Below are positions 24,558 through 33,728 of a stretch of 64,000 bases of DNA, piece after piece; within the stretch, counting starts at the first letter, position 1; every line of letters begins with the position of its first letter. The stretch is from an uncultured Clostridia bacterium. GTDB lineage: Bacteria > Bacillota > Clostridia > UBA1381. The position numbers and the translations under genes are program-made. The DNA is taken from contig CAKSDE010000001.1 in the NCBI GenBank assembly GCA_934444735.1, positions 248,001 through 312,000 on the forward strand, in the 5' to 3' direction. Below the pieces are notes generated by a model, which saw nothing but the letters and a program-made list of their open reading frames with translations, did no database searches and was not told the DNA's origin.

Positions 24558-26924
24558 ATGAGAAAGATATGTATTTCAAAAGATTGGTTTTTTGAGGGAG
24601 ATGACGGTGCGGTAAAAAAGGTGGATTTGCCGCATGATTATGTGATAACAACGCCGCGAGAGGCGAATAGACTTGGCGGAGATGCAACCGGTTATTTCGG
24701 AGGATACTCCGGAAAATACTCCAAATATATGAAGTTTGAGTCGGCGGCACACACAATATTGGATATTGACGGTGCGTATATGTGTGCAAGAATCTTTTTT
24801 AATGACGATATGCTCGATATGCACCCGAACGGATATATGCCGTATCTGGTGGATTTGACAGGAAAAATCCGCGAGGGTAGAAATAACAAAATCGGTATAA
24901 ATGTTACCAATGTTCAGCCGTCTACGAGATGGTATTCCGGCTCGGGCGTTTACCGTGACGTGTATCTTTGGACAGGAGGCAAGGTGCGCATTGAACCGTG
25001 GGATATTTTTGTTACCACAAGCGAGCTTTCCGAAAAAGAGGCGGAGATAAAAGTGAAATTTACCGTAAGCGCCGATATGGATTGCCCGGCAAGAGTGCAA
25101 TTTTCTGTTCATGATGCCGAAGATGCAATTGCCGCGGCATCAGAGAGTGAGATAGACGCAAAGACAGGCAAAAATGATGAAGAAATCAGCATAAAAATCG
25201 ATAATCCGCATTGTTGGGATTGCGATAATCCGTATCTTTATACAATTAAAGTAAGAATCGTGGCAAACGGTGAAACTGAGGACGAAACGGAGCTGAAATT
25301 CGGCATAAGAACCATATCGGCAGATGCTGAACATGGCTTGCTTTTAAACGGGAAATCAATCAAATTGAGAGGTGGCTGTATTCACCATGACCACGGCGTT
25401 TTGGGAAGTGCCGAGTTCCCGGCAGCGGTTCGCCGCAAGCTTGCACGTCTGCAAAGCGTGGGTTATAATTCAGTAAGAACGGCGCACAATCCTCCGTCGT
25501 TGACATTTTTGGAGGCTTGCGACGAGATGGGAATATTGGTTATGGACGAAGCGTTTGATATGTGGAATATCCCTAAGCAAAATTTGGATTACAGCCTGTG
25601 GTTCAGGGATTGGTGGCAGAGAGATATAAGCTATATGGTTTTGCGCGACCGCAATCACCCGTCGGTAATATCCTATTCAATCGGTAACGAGATTTGGGAA
25701 CGCAACGGCAACTCTGACGGTGCCGCATGGTCGCAAAGGCTTTCGGACGAGATAAGAAAATATGACAAAACAAGACTCGTAACCTCGGGAGTATGCGGAA
25801 TGTGGGGCTGGTATGACGATTTTGCCCCCGATGATTACAAGGAAGATTTTATGGGCGGATATAAGGACATCGGCAGCGGTGATTTGGGCTCGTCATTTGC
25901 CGAACGTACCGAGGACTATATGAAACCGCTCGATATTGTCGGGTATAATTATTTTTATACAAGATACGACGAGGATTCCGAAAAATATCCTGACCGTGTA
26001 ATATGGGGATCGGAAACCCATGCGCTGACATTTTTTGATTCATGGCAGGCGGTTATGAAGCACCCGAATGTTTTGGGAGATTTCACATGGACTGCGTATG
26101 ATAACATGGGGGAAGTGGGCACAGGCAGATTTGAATGGAGCGACAACGGGTACATATACGGAATTACGACAGCGGAGTATCCGTGGAGAACCTGTTATCA
26201 GGGTGATTTTGATTTGTGCGGCTATTGCAGACCGCAGTCATATTTCAGGGAGGCTGTTTGGAGAGTGGACGCAGAGCCGCATATCTTCACAACGCACCCA
26301 AAGCATAACGGCGATGATTTCAGCGGTACGGGCTGGCATTGGTATGATGTTTGCGAAACATGGACTTTTGAAGATGAATACATAGGCGTGCCGGTAAAGG
26401 TTGATGTTTATACAACGGCAGACGAGATTGAATTTGCTTTAAACGGCAAGACTGTTGGCTCGGCAAAGCCGCAAAAAGGGATTGCAACTATTGAAATACC
26501 GTACGAAAAAGGTGAGCTTACGGCAACATCGTTTAAGGACGGCAAAAAGCTCAAAAGCTTCAGCCTGCGTACAACAGGCGAAGAATACGCGGTGAGAGTT
26601 GTTTCGGAAAAAGATGAAATAATCGGAGATAACCGTGATCTTTGCTATTTTGACATTTCGATTGTGGATAAAGACGGCAATGTTGTGACCGAGAGCAAAA
26701 GAGAGCTTAAATGTGAAGTGTTCGGCGGTGAGTTTATGGGGATATTCAGCGGCGATCCGAAAAACGAGGACAGCTATGGCTCGGATAAATGTCATGCATT
26801 TGGCGGACGCGCGGTTGCGATTGCAAGATGCGAAAAAGGAAAGAAACTTACGGTAAGAGTTACCTCGGAGGGGCTAAAAGGCGGAGTCAGCAATGAAGTG
26901 AAAATAATTAACGGAAGAGTATAA
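24558..26924 (+). CDS. Glycoside hydrolase family 2 enzyme (beta-galactosidase/beta-glucuronidase family)
   Basis: 788 residues, no signal peptide. GH2 sugar-binding domain (residues about 15-150) includes TRWYSGSGVYRDVYLWTGG; an immunoglobulin-like domain follows; the TIM barrel holds the acid/base glutamate in ISYSIGNEIWERNG and the presumed nucleophile in VIWGSETHA. C-terminal DUF4982-type and further beta-sandwich domains (LNGKTVGSAKPQKG and GGEFMGIFSGDPKNEDS) are typical of the shorter GH2 subgroup. It would cleave beta-galactosides or related oligosaccharides in the cytoplasm. Substrate specificity remains open. Confidence 0.87.
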   Translation: MRKICISKDWFFEGDDGAVKKVDLPHDYVITTPREANRLGGDATGYFGGYSGKYSKYMKFESAAHTILDIDGAYMCARIFFNDDMLDMHPNGYMPYLVDLTGKIREGRNNKIGINVTNVQPSTRWYSGSGVYRDVYLWTGGKVRIEPWDIFVTTSELSEKEAEIKVKFTVSADMDCPARVQFSVHDAEDAIAAASESEIDAKTGKNDEEISIKIDNPHCWDCDNPYLYTIKVRIVANGETEDETELKFGIRTISADAEHGLLLNGKSIKLRGGCIHHDHGVLGSAEFPAAVRRKLARLQSVGYNSVRTAHNPPSLTFLEACDEMGILVMDEAFDMWNIPKQNLDYSLWFRDWWQRDISYMVLRDRNHPSVISYSIGNEIWERNGNSDGAAWSQRLSDEIRKYDKTRLVTSGVCGMWGWYDDFAPDDYKEDFMGGYKDIGSGDLGSSFAERTEDYMKPLDIVGYNYFYTRYDEDSEKYPDRVIWGSETHALTFFDSWQAVMKHPNVLGDFTWTAYDNMGEVGTGRFEWSDNGYIYGITTAEYPWRTCYQGDFDLCGYCRPQSYFREAVWRVDAEPHIFTTHPKHNGDDFSGTGWHWYDVCETWTFEDEYIGVPVKVDVYTTADEIEFALNGKTVGSAKPQKGIATIEIPYEKGELTATSFKDGKKLKSFSLRTTGEEYAVRVVSEKDEIIGDNRDLCYFDISIVDKDGNVVTESKRELKCEVFGGEFMGIFSGDPKNEDSYGSDKCHAFGGRAVAIARCEKGKKLTVRVTSEGLKGGVSNEVKIINGRV

Positions 26925-26927
26925 AAC

Positions 26928-27191
26928 AAAGGCTGTTAAAAAATCAATTGATTTTTTAACAGCCTTTGATATAGGGGATAGGAAAAAAGCTTTGGAATTA
27001 ACAAACTGAGCCAAAGCTTTGGCTTTGGGATACCCGACGGCGTACACGGGTACGCCAAGCGGCGAAGTTTGTTGATAGCAAGAAAAGAAATCATTTTATG
27101 AAAAATCAAATTTTTTGATTTTTCTACCTCGGTTAAACTAAATTGTAACATTTACTTTTTTTCTTGCGTTCCGGAGTTTTTTAACATCCCC
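26928..27191. repeat. MITE-like repeat element, copy B, between convergent genes
   Basis: This copy is inverted relative to copy A. It starts with the palindrome GGCTGTTAAAAAATCAATTG (and its inverse, 26928-26966) and ends with GGAGTTTTTTAACATCCCC. It fills the gap between the GH2 and MATE genes, with about four bases to each stop codon. The palindrome is a bidirectional terminator. The internal GGCGTACACGGGTACGCC matches copies A and C. Confidence 0.88.
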
Positions 27192-27194
27192 TAT

Positions 27195-28541
27195 TTAATC
27201 TGTCAACATTGTTCTGTTCAATTTCTTTTTCAAAATCACATATGCGATCAGGTAGGCAACACCTGTTGCAAACCATGAAATCGGGTAGGACATAAACAAA
27301 ACATCAAGTGTCCGGTGCATCGGGAATACAATCAGCTGCCATGTGATTCTGAATCCGCATACGCCGACAATAGTCATTATCATAGAAGTAGTGGTAGCTT
27401 TCATGCCCTTTAGCATACCGCTCGGTATTTCCATAAGAGCTACCAGTACATAAGGCAGAAGAACGATTTGGTACTTGATGATAGCATACTTTGCAACATC
27501 AGCATCACCCGGCGCAAAAATATTTATTGTTTCTGCTTTAAAGATATAGGCAATTATCGGGAAAACAATTCCCATTAAACCGGTAATCAAAAAGCCGTAG
27601 AACATAATCGGATTTAAGCGCTTTATTTTGTTTGCACCGAGATTTTGGCTGGTAAAAGTGGTTACGGTTTGTGTGACTGCATTCATTGCAACATAAATAA
27701 TACCCTCGACCTGACCTGCTACGGTATTTGCAGCAGCGGCAGCCGCACCGAACGAGTTGATGGCAGATACCGTGATAGTGTTGGAAAAACTGAAAACCAT
27801 ACCTTGTATTCCGGCAGGAAGTCCTATTTTTATAGTGTTTAAGCACAATTTTTTATTAAACTTCAGTTTTTTGAAAGAAAAGCCTATTTCGGTTTTTCTA
27901 AGGAATATCAATATCATTATTGATGAGATGATCTGTGAGATTACTGTCGGGATCGCAACACCTTCAACCCCCATCGACAACCCTTTTACGAATATGACAT
28001 TTAACACTACATTTACCATTCCCGAAACGACAAGACAGATCATAGGGTTTTTTGTGTCGCCCATGGCTCGAATGGTCGCCGCGGCAAAATTGTAGAGTGC
28101 CGTAAAGGGCAGACCGATAAAGTATATCTGCATATAAAATGCCGTCATATCTTTTATCGCGGGATCGATTTTTACAAGCTCAACAATAGGCTCGGCAATA
28201 AGAATACCGAAAATTGCAGTGATAACGCCGCTTATAAGGGCAAGAACGATAGCGGTATCCGAGGTGGTTTTCACCATTTTTTTGTCGCCCGCGCCGAAAT
28301 AACGTGCGGCAAGCACGTTCGTACCTACGGCAAAGCCGAGAAACAGGTTTAGTATGATATTTACTATCGGACCGGCAGAGCCTACCGCACCGAGCGCGTT
28401 TGAACTGCCGTATCTGCCTATTACAAGTGAATCTGCGGCATTGTAAAGAGTCTGCATGACGCTGCTTAGAATGATCGGGATTGCAAATCGGATCATTTCG
28501 GGCAAAAGCTTGCCGTTGACCATATCAATTTCTTTTTTCAT
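27195..28541 (-). CDS. MATE family multidrug/Na+ efflux transporter
   Basis: A 448-residue inner-membrane exporter with twelve predicted hydrophobic segments. MATE features include PIILSSVMQTLYNAADSLVIG near the N-terminus and the matching second half (LPAGIQGMVFSFSNTITVSAIN). It would export cationic compounds in exchange for Na+ or H+. I place the start at ATG 28541, which has AAGGAAG nine bases upstream; an in-frame upstream ATG adds a non-homologous stretch. The gene is convergent with GH2 and divergent from infC. Confidence 0.88.
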   Translation of the reverse strand: MKKEIDMVNGKLLPEMIRFAIPIILSSVMQTLYNAADSLVIGRYGSSNALGAVGSAGPIVNIILNLFLGFAVGTNVLAARYFGAGDKKMVKTTSDTAIVLALISGVITAIFGILIAEPIVELVKIDPAIKDMTAFYMQIYFIGLPFTALYNFAAATIRAMGDTKNPMICLVVSGMVNVVLNVIFVKGLSMGVEGVAIPTVISQIISSIMILIFLRKTEIGFSFKKLKFNKKLCLNTIKIGLPAGIQGMVFSFSNTITVSAINSFGAAAAAANTVAGQVEGIIYVAMNAVTQTVTTFTSQNLGANKIKRLNPIMFYGFLITGLMGIVFPIIAYIFKAETINIFAPGDADVAKYAIIKYQIVLLPYVLVALMEIPSGMLKGMKATTTSMIMTIVGVCGFRITWQLIVFPMHRTLDVLFMSYPISWFATGVAYLIAYVILKKKLNRTMLTD

Positions 28542-28668
28542 ATATATGTACTTCCTTAATAATTTAAATTTTAAAACCACCATGTATTATATCATTTTAA
28601 AATATAAAGTCAAGACCTTGACGGAAAATAAAGTAAAATAATTTGTAAAATAATTTTTAAAAAAACTC

Positions 28669-28697
28669 TTGACAGATGCGGCTGTGTATGATATAAT
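28669..28697 (+). promoter_or_regulatory. Promoter of the infC-rpmI-rplT operon
   Basis: A near-consensus sigma-A promoter: TTGACA (28669-28674), 17-base spacer, TATAAT (28692-28697). Confidence 0.85.
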
Positions 28698-28704
28698 AAT
28701 TTGC

Positions 28705-28855
28705 GTAAAACAAGCAGAGCTTATCCGCTCTCACCGTACAACGAAGGTTTTGCGGTAAATACTAAAAAGCAGTTTACCTGTTTTTTGTGTTTGTGCGGAT
28801 GCTTGTCGTCCGTTTTTTTATTGCAAAGCTTATCAAATTATTAGTTTGGAGGGAT
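28705..28855 (+). promoter_or_regulatory. Structured infC leader, probable L20-responsive attenuator
   Basis: The 150-base leader contains several paired segments (for example GCGGTAAA and TTTACCTG regions). It ends in a terminator-like hairpin, CGGATG-(5)-CGTCCG at 28796-28812, followed by seven T at 28813-28819, just before the infC ribosome-binding site. infC-rpmI-rplT leaders in Firmicutes are known to be controlled by L20 binding and premature termination. I infer this here from position and structure rather than from a full match to the L20 leader model. Confidence 0.55.
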
Positions 28856-28859
28856 TATC

Positions 28860-29372
28860 ATAGCTAACAAAGATGTTCAAATCAATGAGGAAATACGCGA
28901 TGCCGAAGTAAGAGTTGTATCGGCTGACGGTCAGCAGCTGGGAGTAATGTCGGGAAAAGAAGCATTTTCGCTTGCAGTCGAAAAGGGACTGGATTTGGTG
29001 AAGATTGCCGCAAATGCCCGTCCGCCTGTATGCAAGATCATGGACTACGGCAAATACAAGTTTGAAATTGCAAAGCGTGAAAAGGAAAATCGTAAGAATC
29101 AGAAGGTCATAAATATCAAGGAGATTCAGCTTTCTCCCTCGATAGACACAAACGACCTGAATACTAAGTGCAACCATGCCGTAAGATTTCTGAAAAACGG
29201 CGATAAGGTAAAGGTTATGGTTCGTTTCCGCGGCCGTGAGGTCAGTCATTCCGAGATTGGTGAGACTCTCCTGCTAAGATTTGCCGATACGGTAAAAGAG
29301 TTTGGAAACATTGAAAAAGCGCCGAAGCTCGAGGGAAGAAATATGACAATGTTTCTTTCACCGCTTGCATAA
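28860..29372 (+). CDS. infC: Translation initiation factor IF-3, non-AUG start
   Basis: IF-3 binds the 30S subunit and proofreads start codons. The protein has the N-domain (DVQINEEIRDAEVRVVSADG, GKEAFSLAVEKGLDLV, then PPVCKIMDYGKYKFE) and C-domain (VKVMVRFRGREVSH). Homology extends well upstream of the first in-frame ATG (28947), so a rare start codon must be used. GGAGG at 28848-28852 is optimally spaced from ATA 28860 (ATC 28857 or ATT 28854 are alternatives), giving about 170 residues. Rare AUU/AUA/AUC starts are a known autoregulatory feature of infC. Confidence 0.9.
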   Translation: MANKDVQINEEIRDAEVRVVSADGQQLGVMSGKEAFSLAVEKGLDLVKIAANARPPVCKIMDYGKYKFEIAKREKENRKNQKVINIKEIQLSPSIDTNDLNTKCNHAVRFLKNGDKVKVMVRFRGREVSHSEIGETLLLRFADTVKEFGNIEKAPKLEGRNMTMFLSPLA

Positions 29373-29402
29373 AATATTTATAATTTGGAAGGAGTGGACA
29401 CT

Positions 29403-29600
29403 ATGCCTAAAATAAAGACACACAGAGGTGCAGCCAAGAGATTCAATCTTACAAAAAAAGGTAAGGTAAAAATGAACAAGTCTTTCAGAAGACACATTCT
29501 GAACAAGAAAACAACAAAGAGAAAGAGACATTTGAGAAAGCAGGCTTACTGCTCGGCAGCAAATGCAGCTGTAATCAAGAAATTAATTCCTTATAAGTAG
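29403..29600 (+). CDS. rpmI: 50S ribosomal protein L35
   Basis: The 65-residue basic protein is L35, a component of the large ribosomal subunit. It begins MPKIKTHRGAAKRF and contains KMNKSFRRHILNKK. The start ATG 29403 follows GGAAGGAG. It lies in the canonical order infC-rpmI-rplT. Confidence 0.95.
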   Translation: MPKIKTHRGAAKRFNLTKKGKVKMNKSFRRHILNKKTTKRKRHLRKQAYCSAANAAVIKKLIPYK

Positions 29601-29623
29601 GATTGAAAGAGAGGTAGAAACTA

Positions 29624-29980
29624 ATGGCAAGAGTTAAAGGAGCTTTAAATACAAGAAAAAAGCATAAAAAGGTTTTGAAGCTTGCAAAGGGCTTCAGAGG
29701 CGGAGAAAGCAGAATTTACAGAACAGCTAATCAGGCTGTTATGCGCTCAATGCAGAACGCATATATCGGAAGAAAGCGCAGAAAACGTGATTTCAGAAGA
29801 CTCTGGATCGCAAGAATCAGCGCCGCTGCAAAGATGAACGGCATGAACTATTCTACATTCATGAACGGACTCAAAAAAGCAAATATTCAGATGAACAGAA
29901 AGATGATTTCCGAAATCGCAATTGCAGATCCTGCTGCATTTACTAAGCTTGCAGAAACTGCAAAGGCAGCTTTGAACTAA
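29624..29980 (+). CDS. rplT: 50S ribosomal protein L20
   Basis: The 118-residue L20 protein is essential for large-subunit assembly and usually represses its own operon. The signature is KLAKGFRGGESRIYRTANQ followed by RRKRDFRRLWIARI. The gene follows rpmI by 23 bases and is closed by a terminator. Confidence 0.96.
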   Translation: MARVKGALNTRKKHKKVLKLAKGFRGGESRIYRTANQAVMRSMQNAYIGRKRRKRDFRRLWIARISAAAKMNGMNYSTFMNGLKKANIQMNRKMISEIAIADPAAFTKLAETAKAALN

Positions 29981-29992
29981 TCTGATTTTAAT

Positions 29993-30033
29993 ACATCCCG
30001 TAAGGCAAAATATGCTTTTCGGGGTGTTTTTTT
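29993..30033 (+). terminator. Terminator of the infC-rpmI-rplT operon
   Basis: ACATCCCG (29993-30000) pairs with CGGGGTGT (30020-30027) with a G-T wobble and further inner pairing, followed by a T run. Confidence 0.85.
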
Positions 30034-30159
30034 ATAATAATGCAAAAGAGCCGGTTAATCGGATAATAAATCACAGCGAAGTTATGCGCCGGTTGGCTGT
30101 AAATCTTCACAAAAAAAGAGGAATTTGTAAACATTTAGTTAAAAAAGGTGCTTTATCTA

Positions 30160-30188
30160 TTGATTTAAAGCTGCTGTTGTGATATTAT
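30160..30188 (+). promoter_or_regulatory. Promoter of the rnf operon
   Basis: TTGATT (30160-30165), 17-base spacer and TATTAT (30183-30188), about 60 bases before rnfC. Nothing else is evident in the 270-base gap 29981-30250 apart from the preceding terminator. Confidence 0.6.
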
Positions 30189-30250
30189 ATAAAATGAATA
30201 AGTATATTTAAGCGAGGAACAAGTATCATTATTAGAAAGGATTGAAAAGA

Positions 30251-31570
30251 ATGGCATTTACATTTAAGGGCGGGTTGCATATCCCGGATCACAAGACTGC
30301 AACCAATCAGCTCCCGATAAAAGAAATTGACGGTTCAGCTATTCATATATTCCCGGTTATACAGCATATAGGCGCACCGGCAGCTCCTGTGGTGGGAGTC
30401 GGAGATAAGGTGTCGGTGGGCGATGTTCTGGCGGACAGTGACGCGTATGTGTCGGTGCCGATACACAGCTCAATTTCGGGCGTGGTAAAGGAAATAAAGG
30501 ATTATCCGCACCCGTCGGGGAATCTTGTTAAGTCAATCGTTGTTGAAAATGACGGACTCTACACGCTCTCGGAAAAAATCACGCCGAAAGATCCCGACAA
30601 AATGACACCCGAGGAGATAGTAAAGGTAGTTCGCGACGCCGGTATAATGGGTATGGGAGGCGCAGGATTCCCGACTCATGTCAAGCTGAGCCCTCCAAAA
30701 GATAAAAAGATCACTCACGTTATTGTAAACGGTGCGGAGTGTGAACCGTATCTGACGTCGGATCACAGAAGGCTGCTGGAAACGCCCCAAGACGTTATAG
30801 ACGGCTTGAAAATATGTATGAAGATATTCGGTCTGGAAAAGGGATATATCGGTGTCGAGAGCAATAAACCCGATGCGATAAAGGCGCTTAAAGGTTTAAA
30901 CGACCAAAGTGTTGAGGTTGTAACGTTGGTGACAAAATATCCGCAGGGAGCGGAAAAACAGCTCATAAATGCCATAACCAAACGGCAGGTGCCTTCGGGC
31001 GGACTCCCGGCAGATGTCGGCGTGATTGTATTGAATGTAGATACCGCGACAAGCATTTCAAAGGCATTCAGAACGGGTATGCCGGCGATAAGGAGGATAA
31101 TTACAATGTCGGGCGACTGCATTAAAAATCCGCAGAATTTCGATACGCCGATCGGTATGCCGATTTCGGAGCTTATCGAAAGAGCGGGCGGATTGCAGCA
31201 GGAACCGGAAAAGGTGATTATCGGCGGACCGATGATGGGTGTTGCGCAGTATACCTTAGATGTGCCGGTTATAAAGACAACTTCGGCGATTTTGGCGCTT
31301 TCAAAAGCTGAAACGGTGATTGATGCGGACACACCGTGTATTAGATGCGGAAAGTGTGTGGACAGCTGCCCGATGAGATTGATGCCGTTATATCTGAATA
31401 AATATATCAGACAGGGTAATCTTGAAATGGCGGAAAAATATCATGTTATGGACTGCATAGAATGTGGCTTATGTTCATATCTGTGCCCCGGAATGCAGGG
31501 CCCTTTGAATAATATCCGCGTTGCGAAACAGAAAATATTGGCAAACAGGAGGAAAAACGATGGAAAATAA
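30251..31570 (+). CDS. rnfC: Rnf complex subunit RnfC
   Basis: RnfC is the peripheral NADH-dehydrogenase-like subunit of the ferredoxin:NAD+ oxidoreductase that pumps Na+ or H+. The 439-residue protein has an NADH/FMN-binding region (GIMGMGGAGFPTHVK and VNGAECEPYLTSDHR). Two 4Fe-4S motifs follow (CIRCGKCVDSCPMRL and CIECGLCSYLCPG). It lacks the long C-terminal repeats of proteobacterial RnfC, as expected for Clostridia. ATG 30251 is better spaced from AAAGGA than the TTG at 30242. It overlaps rnfD by 11 bases. Confidence 0.95.
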   Translation: MAFTFKGGLHIPDHKTATNQLPIKEIDGSAIHIFPVIQHIGAPAAPVVGVGDKVSVGDVLADSDAYVSVPIHSSISGVVKEIKDYPHPSGNLVKSIVVENDGLYTLSEKITPKDPDKMTPEEIVKVVRDAGIMGMGGAGFPTHVKLSPPKDKKITHVIVNGAECEPYLTSDHRRLLETPQDVIDGLKICMKIFGLEKGYIGVESNKPDAIKALKGLNDQSVEVVTLVTKYPQGAEKQLINAITKRQVPSGGLPADVGVIVLNVDTATSISKAFRTGMPAIRRIITMSGDCIKNPQNFDTPIGMPISELIERAGGLQQEPEKVIIGGPMMGVAQYTLDVPVIKTTSAILALSKAETVIDADTPCIRCGKCVDSCPMRLMPLYLNKYIRQGNLEMAEKYHVMDCIECGLCSYLCPGMQGPLNNIRVAKQKILANRRKNDGK

Positions 31571-32528
31571 ATTTATTGTGTCTATGTCGCCGCATATTCA
31601 CGAAAAAGAGGGCATTTCGGGGATAATGCTTGACGTGATAATAGCTTTGATGCCTGCTGTTATTGCCGGAGTATACTATTTCGGCTACCGTGCGGCTATG
31701 GTTATCATTACGGCGGTGGCATCATGTGTGCTTTTCGAATATCTTTACAATGAAATAATGAAGAAAAAGACAACCGTCGGAGATCTTTCGGCGATTGTTA
31801 CCGGAATACTTTTGGGACTTAATCTTCCCTCAACAATACCGCTTTGGATGACGGTTGTCGGCTCGTGCTTTGCGATAGTTTTGGTAAAGCAGATTTACGG
31901 TGGAATAGGGAAAAACTTTATGAATCCGGCGCTTGCGGCAAGATGCTTTATGCTTATCGCATGGGCGGGCGCAATGACAAAATTTGCAGAGCCTCTTCAA
32001 GGTGCGGACGTTATTTCCTCGGCAACGCCTTTGGGAGTTATGAAAGGAACATCGGAGGGTGCGATTCCGGCACTTCGCGACGCGTTTTGGGGCAAAGTTC
32101 CCGGTTCTATAGGAGAAACGTCGGTATTTGCCATACTTGTCGGATTTGTATACCTTTTGCTGAGAAGAATAATAAGCTGGAAAATTCCTGTCTGTTTTAT
32201 CGCTTCATTTGCGGTTTTAACCTTCCTTTTCGGAAATAATGACATAACGTCCATGACAAGCCTCGATTTTACTTTGATGCAGGTCTGCTCAGGCGGTATA
32301 ATGCTGGGTGCCGTATTTATGGCAACAGACTATACAACCACACCGACCACGCCTGCGGGACTATACATATTCGGAATCGGCTGCGGAGTGCTGACATTTG
32401 TGTTCAGAAAGTTCGGGGGGTACCCGGAGGGGACATCTTTTGCGATACTTCTTATGAACATTCTTGTTCCGCAGATAGAAAAATTTACTATTCCAAAACA
32501 GTTCGGGGAGGTAAGAAAAGATGCTTAA
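31560..32528 (+). CDS. rnfD: Rnf complex subunit RnfD
   Basis: A 322-residue integral membrane flavoprotein of the NqrB/RnfD family with around nine or ten hydrophobic segments. The covalent FMN attachment site is visible as SSATPLGVMKG (about residues 151-161). The start ATG 31560 lies within the end of rnfC and is preceded by AGGAGG. The next gene overlaps by eight bases, so the operon is translationally coupled. Confidence 0.94.
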   Translation: MENKFIVSMSPHIHEKEGISGIMLDVIIALMPAVIAGVYYFGYRAAMVIITAVASCVLFEYLYNEIMKKKTTVGDLSAIVTGILLGLNLPSTIPLWMTVVGSCFAIVLVKQIYGGIGKNFMNPALAARCFMLIAWAGAMTKFAEPLQGADVISSATPLGVMKGTSEGAIPALRDAFWGKVPGSIGETSVFAILVGFVYLLLRRIISWKIPVCFIASFAVLTFLFGNNDITSMTSLDFTLMQVCSGGIMLGAVFMATDYTTTPTTPAGLYIFGIGCGVLTFVFRKFGGYPEGTSFAILLMNILVPQIEKFTIPKQFGEVRKDA

Positions 32529-33099
32529 AAAATCAGATATCCCCAATATAATAAAAACAGCGGTTATCCTGTTTTTGATAACGGGTATTGCCGCACTGAT
32601 ACTTGCGGTTGTAAATAACTTTACCGCACCTATAATTGCCGAGAACAGCGCAAAAAAACAGGCTGCGGCAATGCAGAACGTTTTAAAGGACGCCGAATTT
32701 TCGGAGGAAAATCTTGCAGAGAATGTTGATGATCCCGAGATAAGCGAAATATATAAAGCGCAAAAGGACGGTTCGGCGGCAGGATATGTCGTTATGGTGA
32801 ACCCGAACGGATACAACGGAGCAATTTCGATGGTTGTCGGAATAGATGCAGAAGGGAAAGTTTCGGGTATCGATATAATCAGTCAGTCGGAAACGGCAGG
32901 CTTGGGCGCTAATTGCGTAAAAGATGAGTTTAAGGATCAGTTTGTCGGAAAATCGGGAGAGATAAGCGTTGTGAAAAACGATCCGAAGGATAATGAAATA
33001 GACGCAATAACCTCTGCGACAATAACATCAAAAGCGGTGACAAGCGGTGTGAATAAGGCACTTGCGGCAGCGGAAAAGTTAGAGGAGGCAGGAAAATAA
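32521..33099 (+). CDS. rnfG: Rnf complex subunit RnfG
   Basis: RnfG (192 residues) has one N-terminal membrane anchor (about residues 11-31) and an extracytoplasmic FMN-binding domain. The FMN-threonine motif is in DAITSATITSKAV near residue 161, and SETAGLGAN precedes it. It passes electrons across the membrane between RnfB/RnfD and RnfC partners. Confidence 0.94.
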   Translation: MLKKSDIPNIIKTAVILFLITGIAALILAVVNNFTAPIIAENSAKKQAAAMQNVLKDAEFSEENLAENVDDPEISEIYKAQKDGSAAGYVVMVNPNGYNGAISMVVGIDAEGKVSGIDIISQSETAGLGANCVKDEFKDQFVGKSGEISVVKNDPKDNEIDAITSATITSKAVTSGVNKALAAAEKLEEAGK

Positions 33100-33725
33100 T
33101 GGAAAAGAAATCATCTTTAAAGGTCTTTTTAAACGGACTTATAAAGGAAAATCCTACATTCGTACAGCTTTTGGGAATGTGCCCGACTCTGGCTGTCACG
33201 ACAACCTTGAAAAACGGCTTGGGTATGGGACTTTCGGCAACTGTGGTTTTGGCAATGTCGAATATGCTGATCTCGCTTTTGCGAAAGATTATCCCGGATA
33301 AGGTAAGAATTGCGGCATATATCGTAATTATTGCGGCATTCGTAACTATGGTTGAGATGTGCCTTAACGCATATCTTCCCGATCTGGCAACACAGCTCGG
33401 TATATTTATACCGCTTATAGTTGTAAACTGTATAATCCTTGCTCGTGCCGAGGCTTTTGCTTCAAAAAATACGGTCGGAAAGTCAATCATGGACGGACTC
33501 GGCATGGGGCTCGGTTTTACCGGAGCTTTATGTATAATTTCGGCTGTCCGTGAATTTTTCGGCGCAGGTACAATATGGGGAATACATATATACGGCGACA
33601 GATTGACGCCGCCGGCGATTATCGGAATGCCGCCGGGGGGATTTATAGTACTCGGACTTTTGATAGCGCTGATAAATTATATCGTAGCCAAGAAAAAAGA
33701 AAAATCAGAGGAAGGGGGACGCTAA
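33099..33725 (+). CDS. rnfE: Rnf complex subunit RnfE
   Basis: The 208-residue membrane protein has about six hydrophobic segments and the RnfE signatures ENPTFVQLLGMCPTLAVT and VNCIILARAEAFAS. It starts in the stop region of rnfG (one-base overlap). Together with RnfA it forms the membrane core that holds an iron-sulfur centre. Confidence 0.95.
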   Translation: MEKKSSLKVFLNGLIKENPTFVQLLGMCPTLAVTTTLKNGLGMGLSATVVLAMSNMLISLLRKIIPDKVRIAAYIVIIAAFVTMVEMCLNAYLPDLATQLGIFIPLIVVNCIILARAEAFASKNTVGKSIMDGLGMGLGFTGALCIISAVREFFGAGTIWGIHIYGDRLTPPAIIGMPPGGFIVLGLLIALINYIVAKKKEKSEEGGR

Positions 33726-33728
33726 AAA

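Noticed and set aside
26936..27151. Open frame inside MITE-like copy B (and the equivalent in copy C)
   Set aside because: The frame is shifted or truncated in copy A, starts in the palindrome and has no start signal; the element is non-coding.
30061..30250. Rex operator before rnfC
   Set aside because: TTGTAAACATTTAGTTAAAA has one half-site-like part, but no convincing inverted match to the Rex consensus.
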